Source: Chlorops oryzae
Lineage: Eukaryota > Arthropoda > Insecta > Diptera > Chloropidae
Length of the DNA stretch: 64,000 bases
Direction of reading: 5' to 3'
Assembly: GCA_020466095.1 (NCBI GenBank)
Contig: CM035807.1
Span: forward strand, 36,764,114-36,828,113
Shown here: in pieces, positions 19,906 to 30,588 of the stretch
How the letters are laid out: each line of letters begins with the position of its first letter
Position numbering within the stretch: position 1 is the stretch's first letter
Made by a program: the position numbers and the translations under genes
Notes under the pieces: model-generated
Database searches by the model: none
The model's input: the letters and a program-made list of their open reading frames with translations, nothing else
What the model was told of the DNA's origin: nothing

Positions 19906-22067
19906 GGAGAAAGACAAACAATGGCCAACAAAGTAGCTGCACATAAGAAAGGTTTTTTTGGATAACAACAACAACAATAGCTTTCGGTTTTATTCCGTTA
20001 CATGTATTTTTTTTTTTTACTTTTTGAGGTGTCTATAAAATTGGCCTTAGCCGAAGCTTGTAATTATCGCCATTTTAAGGTCCGATAAAGTCTTTGGCGT
20101 TAATTCCAAGTAACAGGAGGACTTGTTGTAGTCCTAGGATGAGCCTCTAAACTGAGTCGAAATAAAAGGTCCTTTGTTTCAATTTCCAATTATAATGTTT
20201 TATTTAAGTTCGTTTGGATTGGCTCAGTGTTACAAAAATCGTTGAATATGGTAACACTTTTTCGTCTCCACGCTTTATGTTACTTTCCCCAAGACTTAAG
20301 TTAGGCTTGAGAATACTTAGCTTATAGAAATATTGTTACGTTTAACTAATTAAACGTTTTTCATTTTATAAGAAAAACCAATTCGTTGAACCGTATAAAC
20401 CGATCCGAAACCGCGGTTCGAAAAGGTATATATATAGGTATATATTTTCTAAAAAATCAAACCAGCGGTTCGATGTTTCCTTGAACCACCAAACCGAACC
20501 AGTTCAAAAATTCAAGTGGTATCCATCCCTGTATGAATCTAAGAATTTACGGGTGAATTATCAGTCAGACTGAATGCTTATGTGGCGCTGAAAATAATTT
20601 TCTGACTTCGACTATCGAATTTTTTCCATATCTACAGTCGATATGGAATTAGTGTAAACTGACGTCACGAGCAAGGGCGCAAAAACGGAAGCGTTTGAAT
20701 GAGCTTAAATTTTAGTATTTGATTTTTTTCGTAATGGTTTCGATTTCAGACCTGATATTTGTATATTTGTTAATGTAATAACTAGTAGAAACGTATAAGC
20801 AAATAAAAAAAAAAAATGTATGCATATTCTCCATTACATAGCTGGTGGCTGCGATGCAAAATTAGTTGTTCATTTTATTATTGGTCAGTCTTTTTCATAG
20901 GCAAATGTCAGAAGTCAAAAAACCCCCAAAAACAAATAAAAAAAATTAAAAAAGAAATTGTGAAAATATATCCTGAAAAACTTGATGCTTCATGTTTCAT
21001 ACGACTAAAAGTTCTCTTTAGTTTCTCATTCATTTTCATCAACGAGCCCGAACCACAAACAATGTAGCTCTACAAGAGGCAAGAGAAATATTTTTGCAAG
21101 AATGTTCCCAACGACTTGTGCATAATTATTGTTAATTTTCGTTTTGAAAATCGTCTTCCCTTTTGCATTTGGCTCTGGATCTGGCTCTGGCTCTGGCTCT
21201 GGCCCGGCCTCTGCCGTGTGCATAATTCAGCCTTCTTGTTCCCCCTCAACTCAAATTACAATATTTCGTTGAAATCTGTTTCTCCTCTCCGAGACCATCT
21301 TTTGCTTTGGCAGTTGCGTTTCATGTCTGTTTACGTTGGCATCAAAATATTTTTCCTATTTCTTGAGCAGCGAAAAGTTAATTATAATTCTCTTGCACCT
21401 TTTCTTCTTCATTCTTCTTTTGTTCTATAAAGTGCACATTTTTGCACGTTTTTTCGGAAAATAATTGAGGAAGCAGAATTAATTTGTACGCAAAAAACGG
21501 CATGAAATCAGTCATTAAGTTAAATTTATAAGCTTTTACAAAAAAATGTTTGTTTTTCGTTTAATTACATAGGGCCCAAATCAAATCGATGTAGGTACGT
21601 ATGCAGCTGGTAACAGTTGCTGATAATGTAACGCAATTAATTGCTCACGTATGTGAAAACGCGAATTGGGGGAAATACACGTAATTCAACCGTCTTTTTC
21701 ACAATCAAAGAAAATACTTACGCTCTTAGGTATCACGTTTATTAACGGTTACCTTAAGAGCATCCACAATCTTAGGATGTTAACAAAATGAATTGAAATA
21801 TTTTCAGTGTCATCAGAAATACGTATGTACGTTTAATTATGGCACCAAAACAAAATGAAAATTACAAGATTCTTACAGCTTTAAGCTTGATATGTTACGA
21901 AACTAGTTTAAAACAACTTAAATCCAGTTATGAAATTTTGATTTGAAATTTAATACTCTAAAGGGAAGGGCATACTATTTAATTTAAGTGAATGTTCTAT
22001 ATGGTCAGTTTCCATATCATTCTTATAAGTATAATAATATATTAATGAGTCTCAAGATGTATTATAT
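19906..22067. other. No gene recognised
   Basis: 20380-20525 is rich in GGTTCG/CGAACC phrases and ends near ATCCATCCCTG, possibly the end of a decayed element. 21171-21206 is a CTCTGG/GGCTCT hexamer repeat. Several open frames (20816-21067, 21116-21430) are low complexity and I do not support them as genes. Confidence 0.4.
21171..21206. repeat. GGCTCT hexanucleotide repeat
   Basis: About six imperfect units of GGCTCTG; translates as a Glu-Pro repeat on the minus strand but without other coding evidence. Confidence 0.6.
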
Positions 22068-22355
22068 TCTCTATCCAAGGGCGTACCCAGCATTAAATGA
22101 AGGGGGAGCAAAAAAAAAAAAAAAGCGAAAACCCCACGCTTCCAACAATATTTAAAATATCTATGGCAGGGAGGATGGCACTATCGATAGTATCAATAGT
22201 TGTAACTTTTTCCACTATTTATTGATATTCGAAACTATCGACTAATGGTTGTCTGCAACGCAATGCTGATAAAATTTCAATAAATTCTTTCACTTGGAAT
22301 ATAAAATGACGCATTCAAAACTAACTTGTCTATCGAAACTAACAATGATGCCTAC

Positions 22356-23271
22356 TACCCAGCAGGCAAAATGAGCTCACAAAATTGAAACTTTCTATTG
22401 TAGCTCAAAATGAGCTTCAGAAGAGCTTAATATGAGATTGAAATTGAAAACCGAAAATCAAACTCGTTGTGATCTAATAATGAGCTCAAAATGACATCAA
22501 TCCTTATGTTTTTTTTTTTTTTTTTTAGCAAAAAATGACGTATTTGTGAGCTAATACTGGCTGAAATGAAATTTTCTAATTTATGAACTGATAAAAGGTC
22601 CAAAGCCTTCTAGTAGAGCATATTCAAAAATTTGTCACTGTGCGCTTACATATTAACCTCACGTTTTAAATTTATATACACTTTTTAACAAAACATACAA
22701 AGCAGTATCATTGGCTGAGGAGGTAGAGGGTAGAGTGTTGGCTAGATAAGAAGGACTAAATAATCCGTAAGACTTACTGCTCTCTGCTTCTTCCCTGTAG
22801 TTAAGCTAACGTGGCGAATGGATTCCCCCAGACACCATCGTTATAGGGTCTCAAAGTTGGCGCCTTTTTTCTTGCAAATAATTCAATGCGTAAAAAAAAA
22901 ATTTTATTTTTAGTTTGCCTGCATGGGGAAACGAACCCACAGCCATCAGATTACAAACGAAGCACGCTACCGCTACACTATTGACGGCCTTATATTATCA
23001 AGTCTTTAAATCAAATATGAACATTTATTTTCTTTCTTACTGGACGTGTAAAAGAAAATGAGCTAAATATGAAGTAAATGTGTTATATCTATGAGCTATA
23101 AATTTATCTCATATTTAGCTCATACTGAGCTTCGAAAGGTGCTCCAAATAACTCATATATACCTCATATTTATCTAACATAGCGCTATTTTGGACTTAAA
23201 ACAAAAAATTTTAAAATCATAAATAGCTCATATTGAGCTTTTTTTTTGCAGCTAAAATGCCTGCTGGGTAG
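22356..23271. mobile_element. Nested TIR element with TGAGCTCA arrays and tRNA-like core (916 bp)
   Basis: Ends CTACCCAGCAGGCA and its inverse, flanked on both sides by TA (22354-22355, 23272-23273). The outer 200 bases on each side repeat (A)TGAGCTCA and AGCTCATA phrases at least eight times in total. The centre contains a minus-strand tRNA-like sequence at 22917-22990 and a possible A-box at about 22722. No protein gene. TA flanks suggest a Tc1/mariner-like mobiliser, but tip sequence alone does not prove it. Confidence 0.75.
22917..22990 (-). repeat. tRNA-like sequence, Thr(TGT)-like
   Basis: Minus strand: TAGTGTAGCGGTAGCG (good A box), TTTGTAA anticodon loop (TGT), GGGTTCGTTTCCCC (B box/T arm), with GGCCGTC and GCAGGC at the ends. 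Close to a tRNA in length and box spacing but stems are imperfect. Confidence 0.6.
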
Positions 23272-23618
23272 TACGTTTAAAACGTGTCGTGTAAATTTGG
23301 TAATTGATGGTTGTGAACATCGATTGTTTTCCAGCTGTACTCAAGGGGCCTTTTTACACGAGCACAATATGGTTGGCATAATTTTTATTTTGCAACTTTC
23401 ACATGAGCCAGCGAATGACCATTAAAGACTAGTTTAGTTAGCTTCACTGATTTAAAAACAATAGTCAATATAAGTCAAACTGACAATGACTTTATATTTT
23501 AAGATAATATTTGCTACCATTTTTACGTTGTTTTTCCCAAAAAATAAAACTGTTGCATTGTTAAGGGAGAGGGGGGAAGGGCGGCCCTGGCCCCCCTGGG
23601 TACGCCCTTGTCTCTATC

Positions 23619-24497
23619 TATTTAAATATTTGTACCAAAAATAATCTCTTGCATCTGTTATAAAGTTTAAATATTTTAAATTTGATATCAGTAGTTATTA
23701 ATTAGGCCTTCTAGGAGATTTTTGGATATATTGCGTCCTATACAATAGATCTCAAGCCTGGCGACAACCATAATGTTGCCAAAAAGGACAACAATGTTAC
23801 TGTAGATTGCGAGTAAACAAAATGGAGTTTTGGTAATATTTAATTTTTTCAATTCAACTACAGCATTCTATTTGGTTATTAATAAATTTTTTGCTAAATA
23901 AGAAGAATTTCTTAGACTGAATTTTCATTCTTCAAAATATCCCGTGCCGCCACAATCGCAGAGATTGCCTCATGCGAATAAGATAATCTAAATATATTAA
24001 ATTGAGAGAAGCTTTTATTTTACAATTTTCTAGAAGAATATATTCTGTATTTGAATTGACCAAGGGTGCTTTGAAGTACAGTTAGTTATTTCCTAAGATA
24101 ATTCTCATATAAAGAAGTGAAGAAGCTGCAATCATTCATGACGTGGAAAAGCATAGCATATCAGAAGGAGCTGAATGTAGCAAATTTTTCTTGTGTCATC
24201 TTATGATAACAAATAATTCCGAGAGTACTTACTACTCTTACGTAATTTTGGCTTGTCTGCTACTGTTCCAATTAAATCTTTCATTCTGAAGACAAAAAGC
24301 GTATAGTTACGGTGACCATCATATCTGTTTTAGCAGAGGTTTTCTGTTTTTATGCACTTGTTCTGCATATTTTTTTTGTGCAAAATGGCAAATATGTGGT
24401 TTTTCGTAAATGTGCTGGTTTTTGTTCTACTCTTTTTCGCCATGCAAATCAAAAAGATTCTTACTGCAGCAGTCCTTTGAGGCTTTTTTCACTAGTC
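23619..24497. other. No gene seen
   Basis: AT-rich; one 63-codon open frame at 24312-24503 runs into the next MITE and is not supported. Confidence 0.4.
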
Positions 24498-24738
24498 AAT
24501 TGAAGCGGAGCCGCGAATAACGTTGTAAGTGATAAATTTCATATTCTTGGTTTGACGTACCACTCAATACTTACAAGACCTCTTCGCTTCATTATGGTTC
24601 TGAAATGTTGTGAAATGTCCAAGAGTTGACCAAATAAAAAAAGCTCAAAGGACTAGAGTATTATTGAAAGTGAAAGTCCAAAAAAATAGGTTCAAAATAT
24701 TTGTCGCTTACAGCGTTATTCGCGGCTCCGCTTCAATT
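24498..24738. mobile_element. MITE with 25-40 bp palindromic ends (241 bp)
   Basis: AATTGAAGCGGAGCCGCGAA at left is exactly inverted at right (…TTCGCGGCTCCGCTTCAATT); pairing continues with few changes into TGTAAGTGATAAAT. No coding capacity; target duplication not resolved. Confidence 0.75.
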
Positions 24739-24902
24739 ATTAAAAATAATTGAATTTTATTTGAGCTTACCGGATTCAAATGCCCCAACTGAAATGGTTT
24801 TTTCCATTTTAAATAATTTATGGACTAATGAAAAGTCCCAAAGGAAAATTGAGACTGTGAAATTTTTTTAATAGCGAGATTTACAGAGTGAGGAAAACTA
24901 TA

Positions 24903-24978
24903 AGTAGCGAAAGTAAGCCAAAGTACTTCTTTATTTTTTCTACATGTGTTTTGTATAGGAAATTTACTTGCTGCTTTA
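24903..24978 (+). repeat. Dispersed repeat, copy 1
   Basis: AAGTAGCGAAAGTAAGCCAA… nearly identical to 37467-37542, which lies inside the hAT-type element at 37199. Confidence 0.7.
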
Positions 24979-25162
24979 GAGCGTAGAGTCCTTATAGCTC
25001 GAAGATTTCTCTCAACCGTTTCGAAACTTCACCAAATAACTGTGAGATAAAGGTTGACAGTTATTTTCGAGCTCTGCTGCGGAGACAAAAGCATTGGATG
25101 AAGAACATCCGAACTAATTAGTTTTCTAATTTTACGTATACAGCAACAAAATCCTTATTTTT

Positions 25163-25662
25163 CTTAATCCAAACTTGGGCTTATTTGTGGGGGTGGCTCG
25201 AGGAGGACGGCGTCCATTTTTTTTCCAGGATATGTTTCTTTTCGTAGTTTACCAGTACACCAATTATCAATGGAATGTGTTGAGTGGTTCGCAAGTTACA
25301 AGCATTTTACTGAAAACACAATAAATTCATTTGTGGGCGTGGCAGTGGGCGGATGTCTCCCATTTTTACTTAGGATCATACTCGAACCCCGATATACATG
25401 TGTACCAAATTTCGACTTCATTGGTTCAGCCGTTTCAGAGGAGATCCGACCACGGACAGACGGACAAACGGTCAGACGGACAGACGGATGGACGGACGGA
25501 CAGACGGACAGACGGACGGATGGACGGACGGACATGTCTAAATCGATTTAGTTTTTGATCCTGATCATTTCTATATATATTTTTCTATATCTACGGAGCT
25601 TAATTCTCCCTGTACAAGATTTGCACAAAACTAATATACCCCGCTTACGCTGGGTATAAAAA
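25163..25662 (+). repeat. Dispersed fly repeat X, copy 1 (5' truncated)
   Basis: Shares with copies at 26379, 40408 and 47508 the segments TTTGTGGGCGTGGC, ATCAATGGAATGTGTTGAGT, a (CGGACAGA)n block (about 25450-25535) and the end CCGCTTACGCTGGGTATAAA. Open frames across it are by-products of the trinucleotide-phase repeat and are not genes. Confidence 0.85.
25450..25535. repeat. CGGACAGA/CGGACGGA microsatellite in repeat X
   Basis: Imperfect 4-bp/8-bp GACG-GACA array; similar blocks at 27250-27318, 40880-40900 and 48000-48062. Confidence 0.85.
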
Positions 25663-26378
25663 TATCGGAATTTTTAAGATTTTATGGACCTGAAAACAAT
25701 GGAACTGTGCGGACATCGTTACATAATATAGCATACCTTTCACCACATATAAATTTTTTCTTGATTCTATTTGATCCCCAATATTTCTACTCCACTAAAC
25801 ACAATAAATTCTTGAAAAAATTTAGCACAACAAAGCCAACTTATTAAAAACACAAAAGCATTTACGTGACGATTATTTTACAAAACTAAACATATTATAT
25901 TTGGGTATTTCCATAGTAACGGGTGTGACAGATTTAGGCGAATTCTTTAAATTTCTCTAAAACCATCAACCCTTCGATAACAGTGTTGGATATTTTTGAA
26001 GCTTCCATTTTTAAAGTATTTCTACCATTTCAAAGAATCCGTTAAAAATTACTTTTAATGCCTTAAAAACCTTCAAAAGGAGGTAACGGGTGTGACGTTA
26101 GAAAATGGGGGTTTGTATGTTATTTGTGTTCATTAATCGATTCTGTAAAATTTTCCAGGAAACATATAAAAAGAATGTTTAACCAACAGTTCTAAGGAGT
26201 ATTCTGACTATGAAGAAGTATTTACTTATAATGTATCGGTATTCGTATGTGTTTTATACCAATTTACAAAAGTAACGGGTGTGACAGAAAAAAGTAACGG
26301 GTGTGACAATATAAATTGAAACAAGAGTTATATGAGGAAGACGAGTTTTTTAAAATATATTTCAGTGTAGCTATTATA

Positions 26379-27446
26379 AACAAGTAAGAAAGCTAAAGTC
26401 GGTCAAGCCCGACTTTGAAATACCCAGCGTCCCGACGTTATGAGCGCACTATGTTTTTCTTCTCTATTTGTGGGCGTGGCAGTGGGAGGGCAACATAAAT
26501 TATTTCCCTACACCTTTCATTCGCCTTGGTGAACCTATGTTGCGAATTTGAAGCTTCTACGCCTTTTACTTCGGAAGTTACGAAAAATCTTCATTTGTGG
26601 GCGTGGCAGTGGGCGGGCCGCATTAAATTTTTTCCTACACCTTTCATTCGCCTTGGTGAACCTATGTTGCGAATTCGAAGCTTCTACGCCTTTTACTTCG
26701 GAAGTTACGAAAACTCTTCATTTGTGGGCGTGGCAGTGGGCGGGCCATAAAAAAAATTTTCCTACACCTTTCATTCGCCTTGGTGAACCTATGTTGCGAA
26801 TTTGAAGCTTCTACGCCTTTTACTTCGGAAGTTATGAAAATTCTCTATTTGTGGGCGTGGCAGTGGGCGGGCTATACAAAATTTTGTTCCTACACCTTTC
26901 AATTGCCTTGGACAACCTATGCTGCGAATTTGAAGCTTCTACGCCTTTTACTTCACAAGTTACGATAAGCCCTTATTTTTGGGCTTATTTGTGGGCGTGG
27001 CTCGAGGAGGGCGGCGTCCATTTTTTGCCAGGATATGTCCCTTTTCGTAGTTTACCAGCACACCAAATATCAATGGAATGTGTTGAGTGGTTCGCAAGTT
27101 ACAAGCATTTTATTGAAAACACAATAAATTCATTTGTGGGCGTGGCAGTGGGCGGATGTCTCCCATTTTTACTTAGGATCATACTCGGACCCCGATATAC
27201 ATGTGTGCCAAATTTCGACTTCATTGGTTCAGCCGTTTCGGAGGAGATCCGACCACGGACGGACGGACAGACGGACAGACGGACAGACGGTCAGACGGAC
27301 AGACGGACAGACGGACATGTCTAAATCGATTCAGTTTTTGATCCTGATCATTTCTATATATATTTTTCTATATCTCCGGAGCTTAATTCTCCCTGTTACA
27401 AGATTTGCACAAAACTAATATACCCCGCTTACGCTGGGTATAAAAA
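26379..27446 (+). repeat. Dispersed fly repeat X, copy 2 (full length, internally expanded)
   Basis: Starts AACAAGTAAGAAAGCTAAAG, followed by the hairpin AAAGTCGG-TCAAG-CCCGACTTT and ATACCCAGCGT; ends ACGCTGGGTATAAAAA. So the element has short inverted ATACCCAGCGT ends. Inside are four 127-bp tandem units. Confidence 0.85.
26465..26972 (+). repeat. 127-bp tandem array inside repeat X copy 2
   Basis: Unit starts at 26465, 26592, 26719 and 26846, exactly 127 bases apart. Each has ATTTGTGGGCGTGGCAGTGG, then CCTACACCTTTCA and GAAGCTTCTACGCC. Copies 3 and 4 of repeat X carry a single unit. Confidence 0.85.
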
Positions 27447-27635
27447 TATCAACGTAGTATTTTCGTAAAAACAGCTTCATTCGTTTTCCGTTAAATAACT
27501 TGCTTTTAAAAGTTTTTGGTTTTTTATCACACGATTTTGGTTTCCTGTTACTGAATAGACTTTTTTTGCTAATAAGGTTTTGAGAATAAGGTTTTGTGTG
27601 TGGTGATCAGTGTGAGTCGTCAGCATACAGTATTA

Positions 27636-27880
27636 ATTAAGACATTTACAATATACTATTAATTAATACATAAATAATAAACTTCTATATTAATTAATAT
27701 TTATATAATTTAATTTTATTCTTTATTTGTTTATTTATTTTTTTTTTATTTATTATTTATTATTTATTATTAATTTTGTATTATTTATTATTACTTATAA
27801 TTTATTAATTATTAATTATTTATTCATTATATGTTATTTATTATTTAAAATTTATTATTTATAATTTACTATAAATGAAC
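27636..27880. repeat. Low-complexity TTAA/TTTATT tract
   Basis: Almost pure A/T with TTATTTATT and TTAATTAAT phrases. Confidence 0.8.
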
Positions 27881-28107
27881 TGTAAGGTAAATTGGCCCAA
27901 AAATATAACACAAGAAAATAACTAAGTAACGGGTGTGACATCGTTTTAAATGTTAAAAATGCCATCTCTGTCACACAAACTCCAACTAGGTTTCGGTTTA
28001 TTATTAAACGGAATTACCTTCTTACTATCTGCAGGTTAACACTTTGTTAAATTCTTTTGCTAAAAGATAATTTAACTGTTTGTAGTTTATCGGTAACGGG
28101 CGTGACA

Positions 28108-28773
28108 GTCTAAGGTTAATTTTCCAAACGTCTGTAAAATTTTCAACATATAACCTAAAGCATTCTACTTTTTCTGCAAACCAGATAAAATGACATACTT
28201 TTTAGTTGATATCTATTTGTGCTGCCACATATTCAAAAACAGCTTGTAGCGAAAGCTCAAAAAAGGGATAATTTTTTGGTTTGCGATGTGTTTAAATAGC
28301 ACGATTTCAAAATTAATTTGTATACAAACCAGACATATTTTTTAATATTACTCTACATGAAAAAAATGATGCATGTATAATATATATGTTTTAATAAGAA
28401 GAACAAAAATGTGTTAAAGTGTAATTTTTTTGCAGTTGCACAGGGTACGTTTTCGTGGAAATGCCCATTTCCTTTCTTCATACCTTTATTAATATTTTCC
28501 ATTTTATAAACACAGGTTCTGTAATTTTGTTTACTTTTTATAGCTCCTTGAGTGTTTAATGCAATTTGCATATACCAAATTTCAATAAAAAGAGAAATGA
28601 AAACGAAGATTTTGAACGCTTTCTGACTTATAACTGACTCCCATCAGACATTCATTTAGTAATTAGAGGTATTCAAGTAGGTGTGGAAATTTGAGGGTTT
28701 CAAAAAGTTTCCACTTTTGCATGAACGACGCTGTGTTAGTCATGACTAACATGTCAAAACAAAATTAATATTG
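28108..28773. other. No gene seen
   Basis: AT-rich; no repeat ends recognised. Confidence 0.4.
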
Positions 28774-28779
28774 TTCCAG

Positions 28780-28995
28780 CCAAGGCGTATTTAACAAGGT
28801 GGTGGCAGTAGTACAACAACATTGTAAAAAAAAAAACTCGGAAATGTCAAAATCAGTTCACACTTGTTTGAATTTTGTTCCAATATAAACATTTTTAATT
28901 TGGTTGAAAATTGTAAGCGTACGAAATTCAATACAAAATTTTGACAGTTCCGAGTTGAAAAAAGGGAAGAAGAAGAGCAGTTAAATACGCCTTGG
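28780..28995. mobile_element. MITE with CCAAGGCGTATTTAAC ends and 6-bp duplication (216 bp)
   Basis: CCAAGGCGTATTTAAC at left and its inverse at right. A second inverted pair lies inside (CTCGGAA-TGTCAAAA and TTTTGACAGTTCCGAG). Flanked by TTCCAG on both sides (28774-28779, 28996-29001). No coding capacity. Confidence 0.78.
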
Positions 28996-29248
28996 TTCCA
29001 GCTAAACGTTTCATTGTTTTAAAATGTCTAGCAATCAAGGCAATTTAAAATGTATAGTTTTCTTTGTATGTAAAATAAAATGATAAAAGCAGATCCGTTC
29101 TATCAAATGAAGGTGAACAATTCAAAGCGCTTCCATTTCACTGGTTTACCCCCAGAGCTTCCAGAGCAATGAATGCAATTTGTCCTTTATAACCAGCTTT
29201 TCCAAATTTGTTTTTTCGGCAATGGCTTCGTAAGCTGCCTCTTTTTAT

Positions 29249-29521
29249 ACCTTTTCCGAAGGAAAGGGTATATTAAGTTTGGCACGGAGTATGTTACATA
29301 CCCTCTAACGGTTAAAATTTGACCATGCCCACTATCCGCGAAAATTTTGTGCTTAATAATAATCTCGAGTTTGAGAAGCTTAATCGAATTAAAAATAGAT
29401 ATCCAAGCTAGAACAACGAAAACGGCAGAAATTTTTGTTATGGTAATGTTTTAACATATTTTAGGCTGAGGAAAAGGTATGTGTGCAGTCGGCTTAGCCG
29501 ATGTAAACTTCTTTACTTGTT
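29249..29521 (-). repeat. Dispersed fly repeat Y, full copy
   Basis: On the minus strand it begins AAGAAGTTTACATCGGCTAA (hairpin CGGCTAAGCCG) and ends with ATACCCTTTCCTTCGGAAAAG-GTATAAAAA. This is the same layout as repeat X (5' hairpin, 3' GGTATAAAA) but a different sequence. Fragment copy at 1983-2118. Confidence 0.7.
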
Positions 29522-29775
29522 TATGCTTGTTTTTGTAGTCCATGTGTGACTTTTGCCACAAGCACTCATTTTGCTGGTATTCTTCAGTAATTATTTCAAT
29601 TTGCTCCTCTGACACAGCCATGTTGATAAAAAAAAATGCGAAGAATATTATTCAGTAAATAGCTAGCTATGAAGAAAATAATAAATATTGAAACATCGCA
29701 CTCGCTACTTTTTTGAGTATCTTGAACCTGACAGTTTGTAAGCATGCAAGTAAAAAAAAGCTTCTAGCAAATTGG

Positions 29776-29943
29776 AAGATTGTATTTCTACACGATCCGA
29801 ATTTTCTTTAGGCAAGTTCTTGCATGGAAGTCTTGAAAAACCTGCCGCAAGTCCTTGCAAGCATTCTACACGATGCAATCTGCTTGCCAAGTACTTGCAG
29901 AAGTGACTTGCCAAGTGAAAACTTGCATCGTGTAGATGGGGCC
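29776..29943. repeat. CTTGCAAG palindrome-array element fragment
   Basis: CTTGC/GCAAG phrases occur about ten times in 160 bases; TCTACACGATCC at left and GCATCGTGTAGATGGGGCC at right form inverted tips, and TCTACACGATGC recurs inside. The left tip lacks the outer GGCCCC. Confidence 0.6.
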
Positions 29944-30186
29944 TAATAAAACAAATAAACGAAACACTTCTAAGAATTTATTATTTAATAAGGATCAACA
30001 TGTGAACCTTTCAGGATTCAGTTTATTATTAACGCTTGGATTCTTTCAGGATTTTATTATTTTACTGTCAGGTCGATTTTGGCTCCTGGTTCGAGTTCTT
30101 TTCACAACTGTTAGCAAGGTTTATAAAGTACGGGTGATATTAGCGAATTTTAAAACATTATAGGTTTAATTTTAAATAGGAGTTAC

Positions 30187-30588
30187 TAGTGCTTAAAATA
30201 AGGATTTGTGCCAACTACCGAAAAATATTTCTCAACTACCGATTTTTGTTTTTTTTTTTTGGTTCAAAAGTGCTTTATTTTAACTTTTTAAGTCAAATTA
30301 CTAATATTGCATATAATAATAATATATATGGGAACATTTTTAATTAAAATTTTTAAATGAAATAAAAATTTAGAGTTGATATGAATTTAAGATTCAAAGA
30401 TCGTGTTTCCAGACTCTTCGGTCTCGTCGTCATCATCAACATCAATATTTTCGTCAACTTTGCACTCACGTGCTTCTGAGAAAATGGCTTGAAAAAAATT
30501 TCCAACTACCGAAATCCGAATTGCCAACTACCGAAAAGCAATGCCAACTACCGGTTTTACGCACAAAAACGGCTTATTTTAAGCACTG
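30187..30588. mobile_element. hAT-type MITE with CCAACTACCGAAA repeats (402 bp)
   Basis: Ends TAGTGCTTAAAATAAG and inverse CTTATTTTAAGCACTG (CAGTGCTT is a hAT-like tip). Flanks GGAGTTAC and GTAGTTAT match in 6 of 8. CAACTACCGA occurs five times, two near the left end (30213, 30235) and three near the right end (30502, 30525, 30545), all in the same direction. Confidence 0.7.

Larger units (their letters stand above)
22076..23610. mobile_element. Non-autonomous hAT-type element (1,535 bp)
   Basis: Inverted ends CAAGGGCGTACCCAG (22076) and its exact inverse (to 23610). Perfect 8-bp duplication TCTCTATC at 22068-22075 and 23611-23618. No transposase. G-rich subterminal runs (GAAGGGGGAGC and GGGAGAGGGGGGAAGGGCGG). 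About 916 bp of it is a later nested insertion (22356-23271). Confidence 0.88.
25916..28107 (+). repeat. Region with six copies of GTAACGGGTGTGACA
   Basis: The 15-mer occurs at 25916, 26083 (last bases GACG), 26272, 26294, 27926 and 28093 (GGGCGTGACA variant), all on the plus strand. Repeat X copy 2 sits between the fourth and fifth. No gene in the host segment. Spacing is irregular (22 to about 190 bases, ignoring the insertion). Confidence 0.75.

Noticed and set aside
19666..19977. Minus-strand 103-codon frame
   Set aside because: Antisense of the SYGD family block.
25450..25535. CRISPR array
   Set aside because: Short imperfect microsatellite without spacers, in a eukaryotic genome.
25270..25558. 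Overlapping open frames with Asp-Gly-Arg-Thr / Val-Arg-Pro-Ser repeats on both strands
   Set aside because: They are translations of the (GGACAGAC)n microsatellite in repeat X and recur at 27134, 40629 and 47655 in the same context.
26526..26968. Repeated frame WAWQWAG.. suggesting a repeat protein
   Set aside because: Arises from the 127-bp DNA tandem; 127 is not a multiple of 3, so the frame changes from unit to unit.
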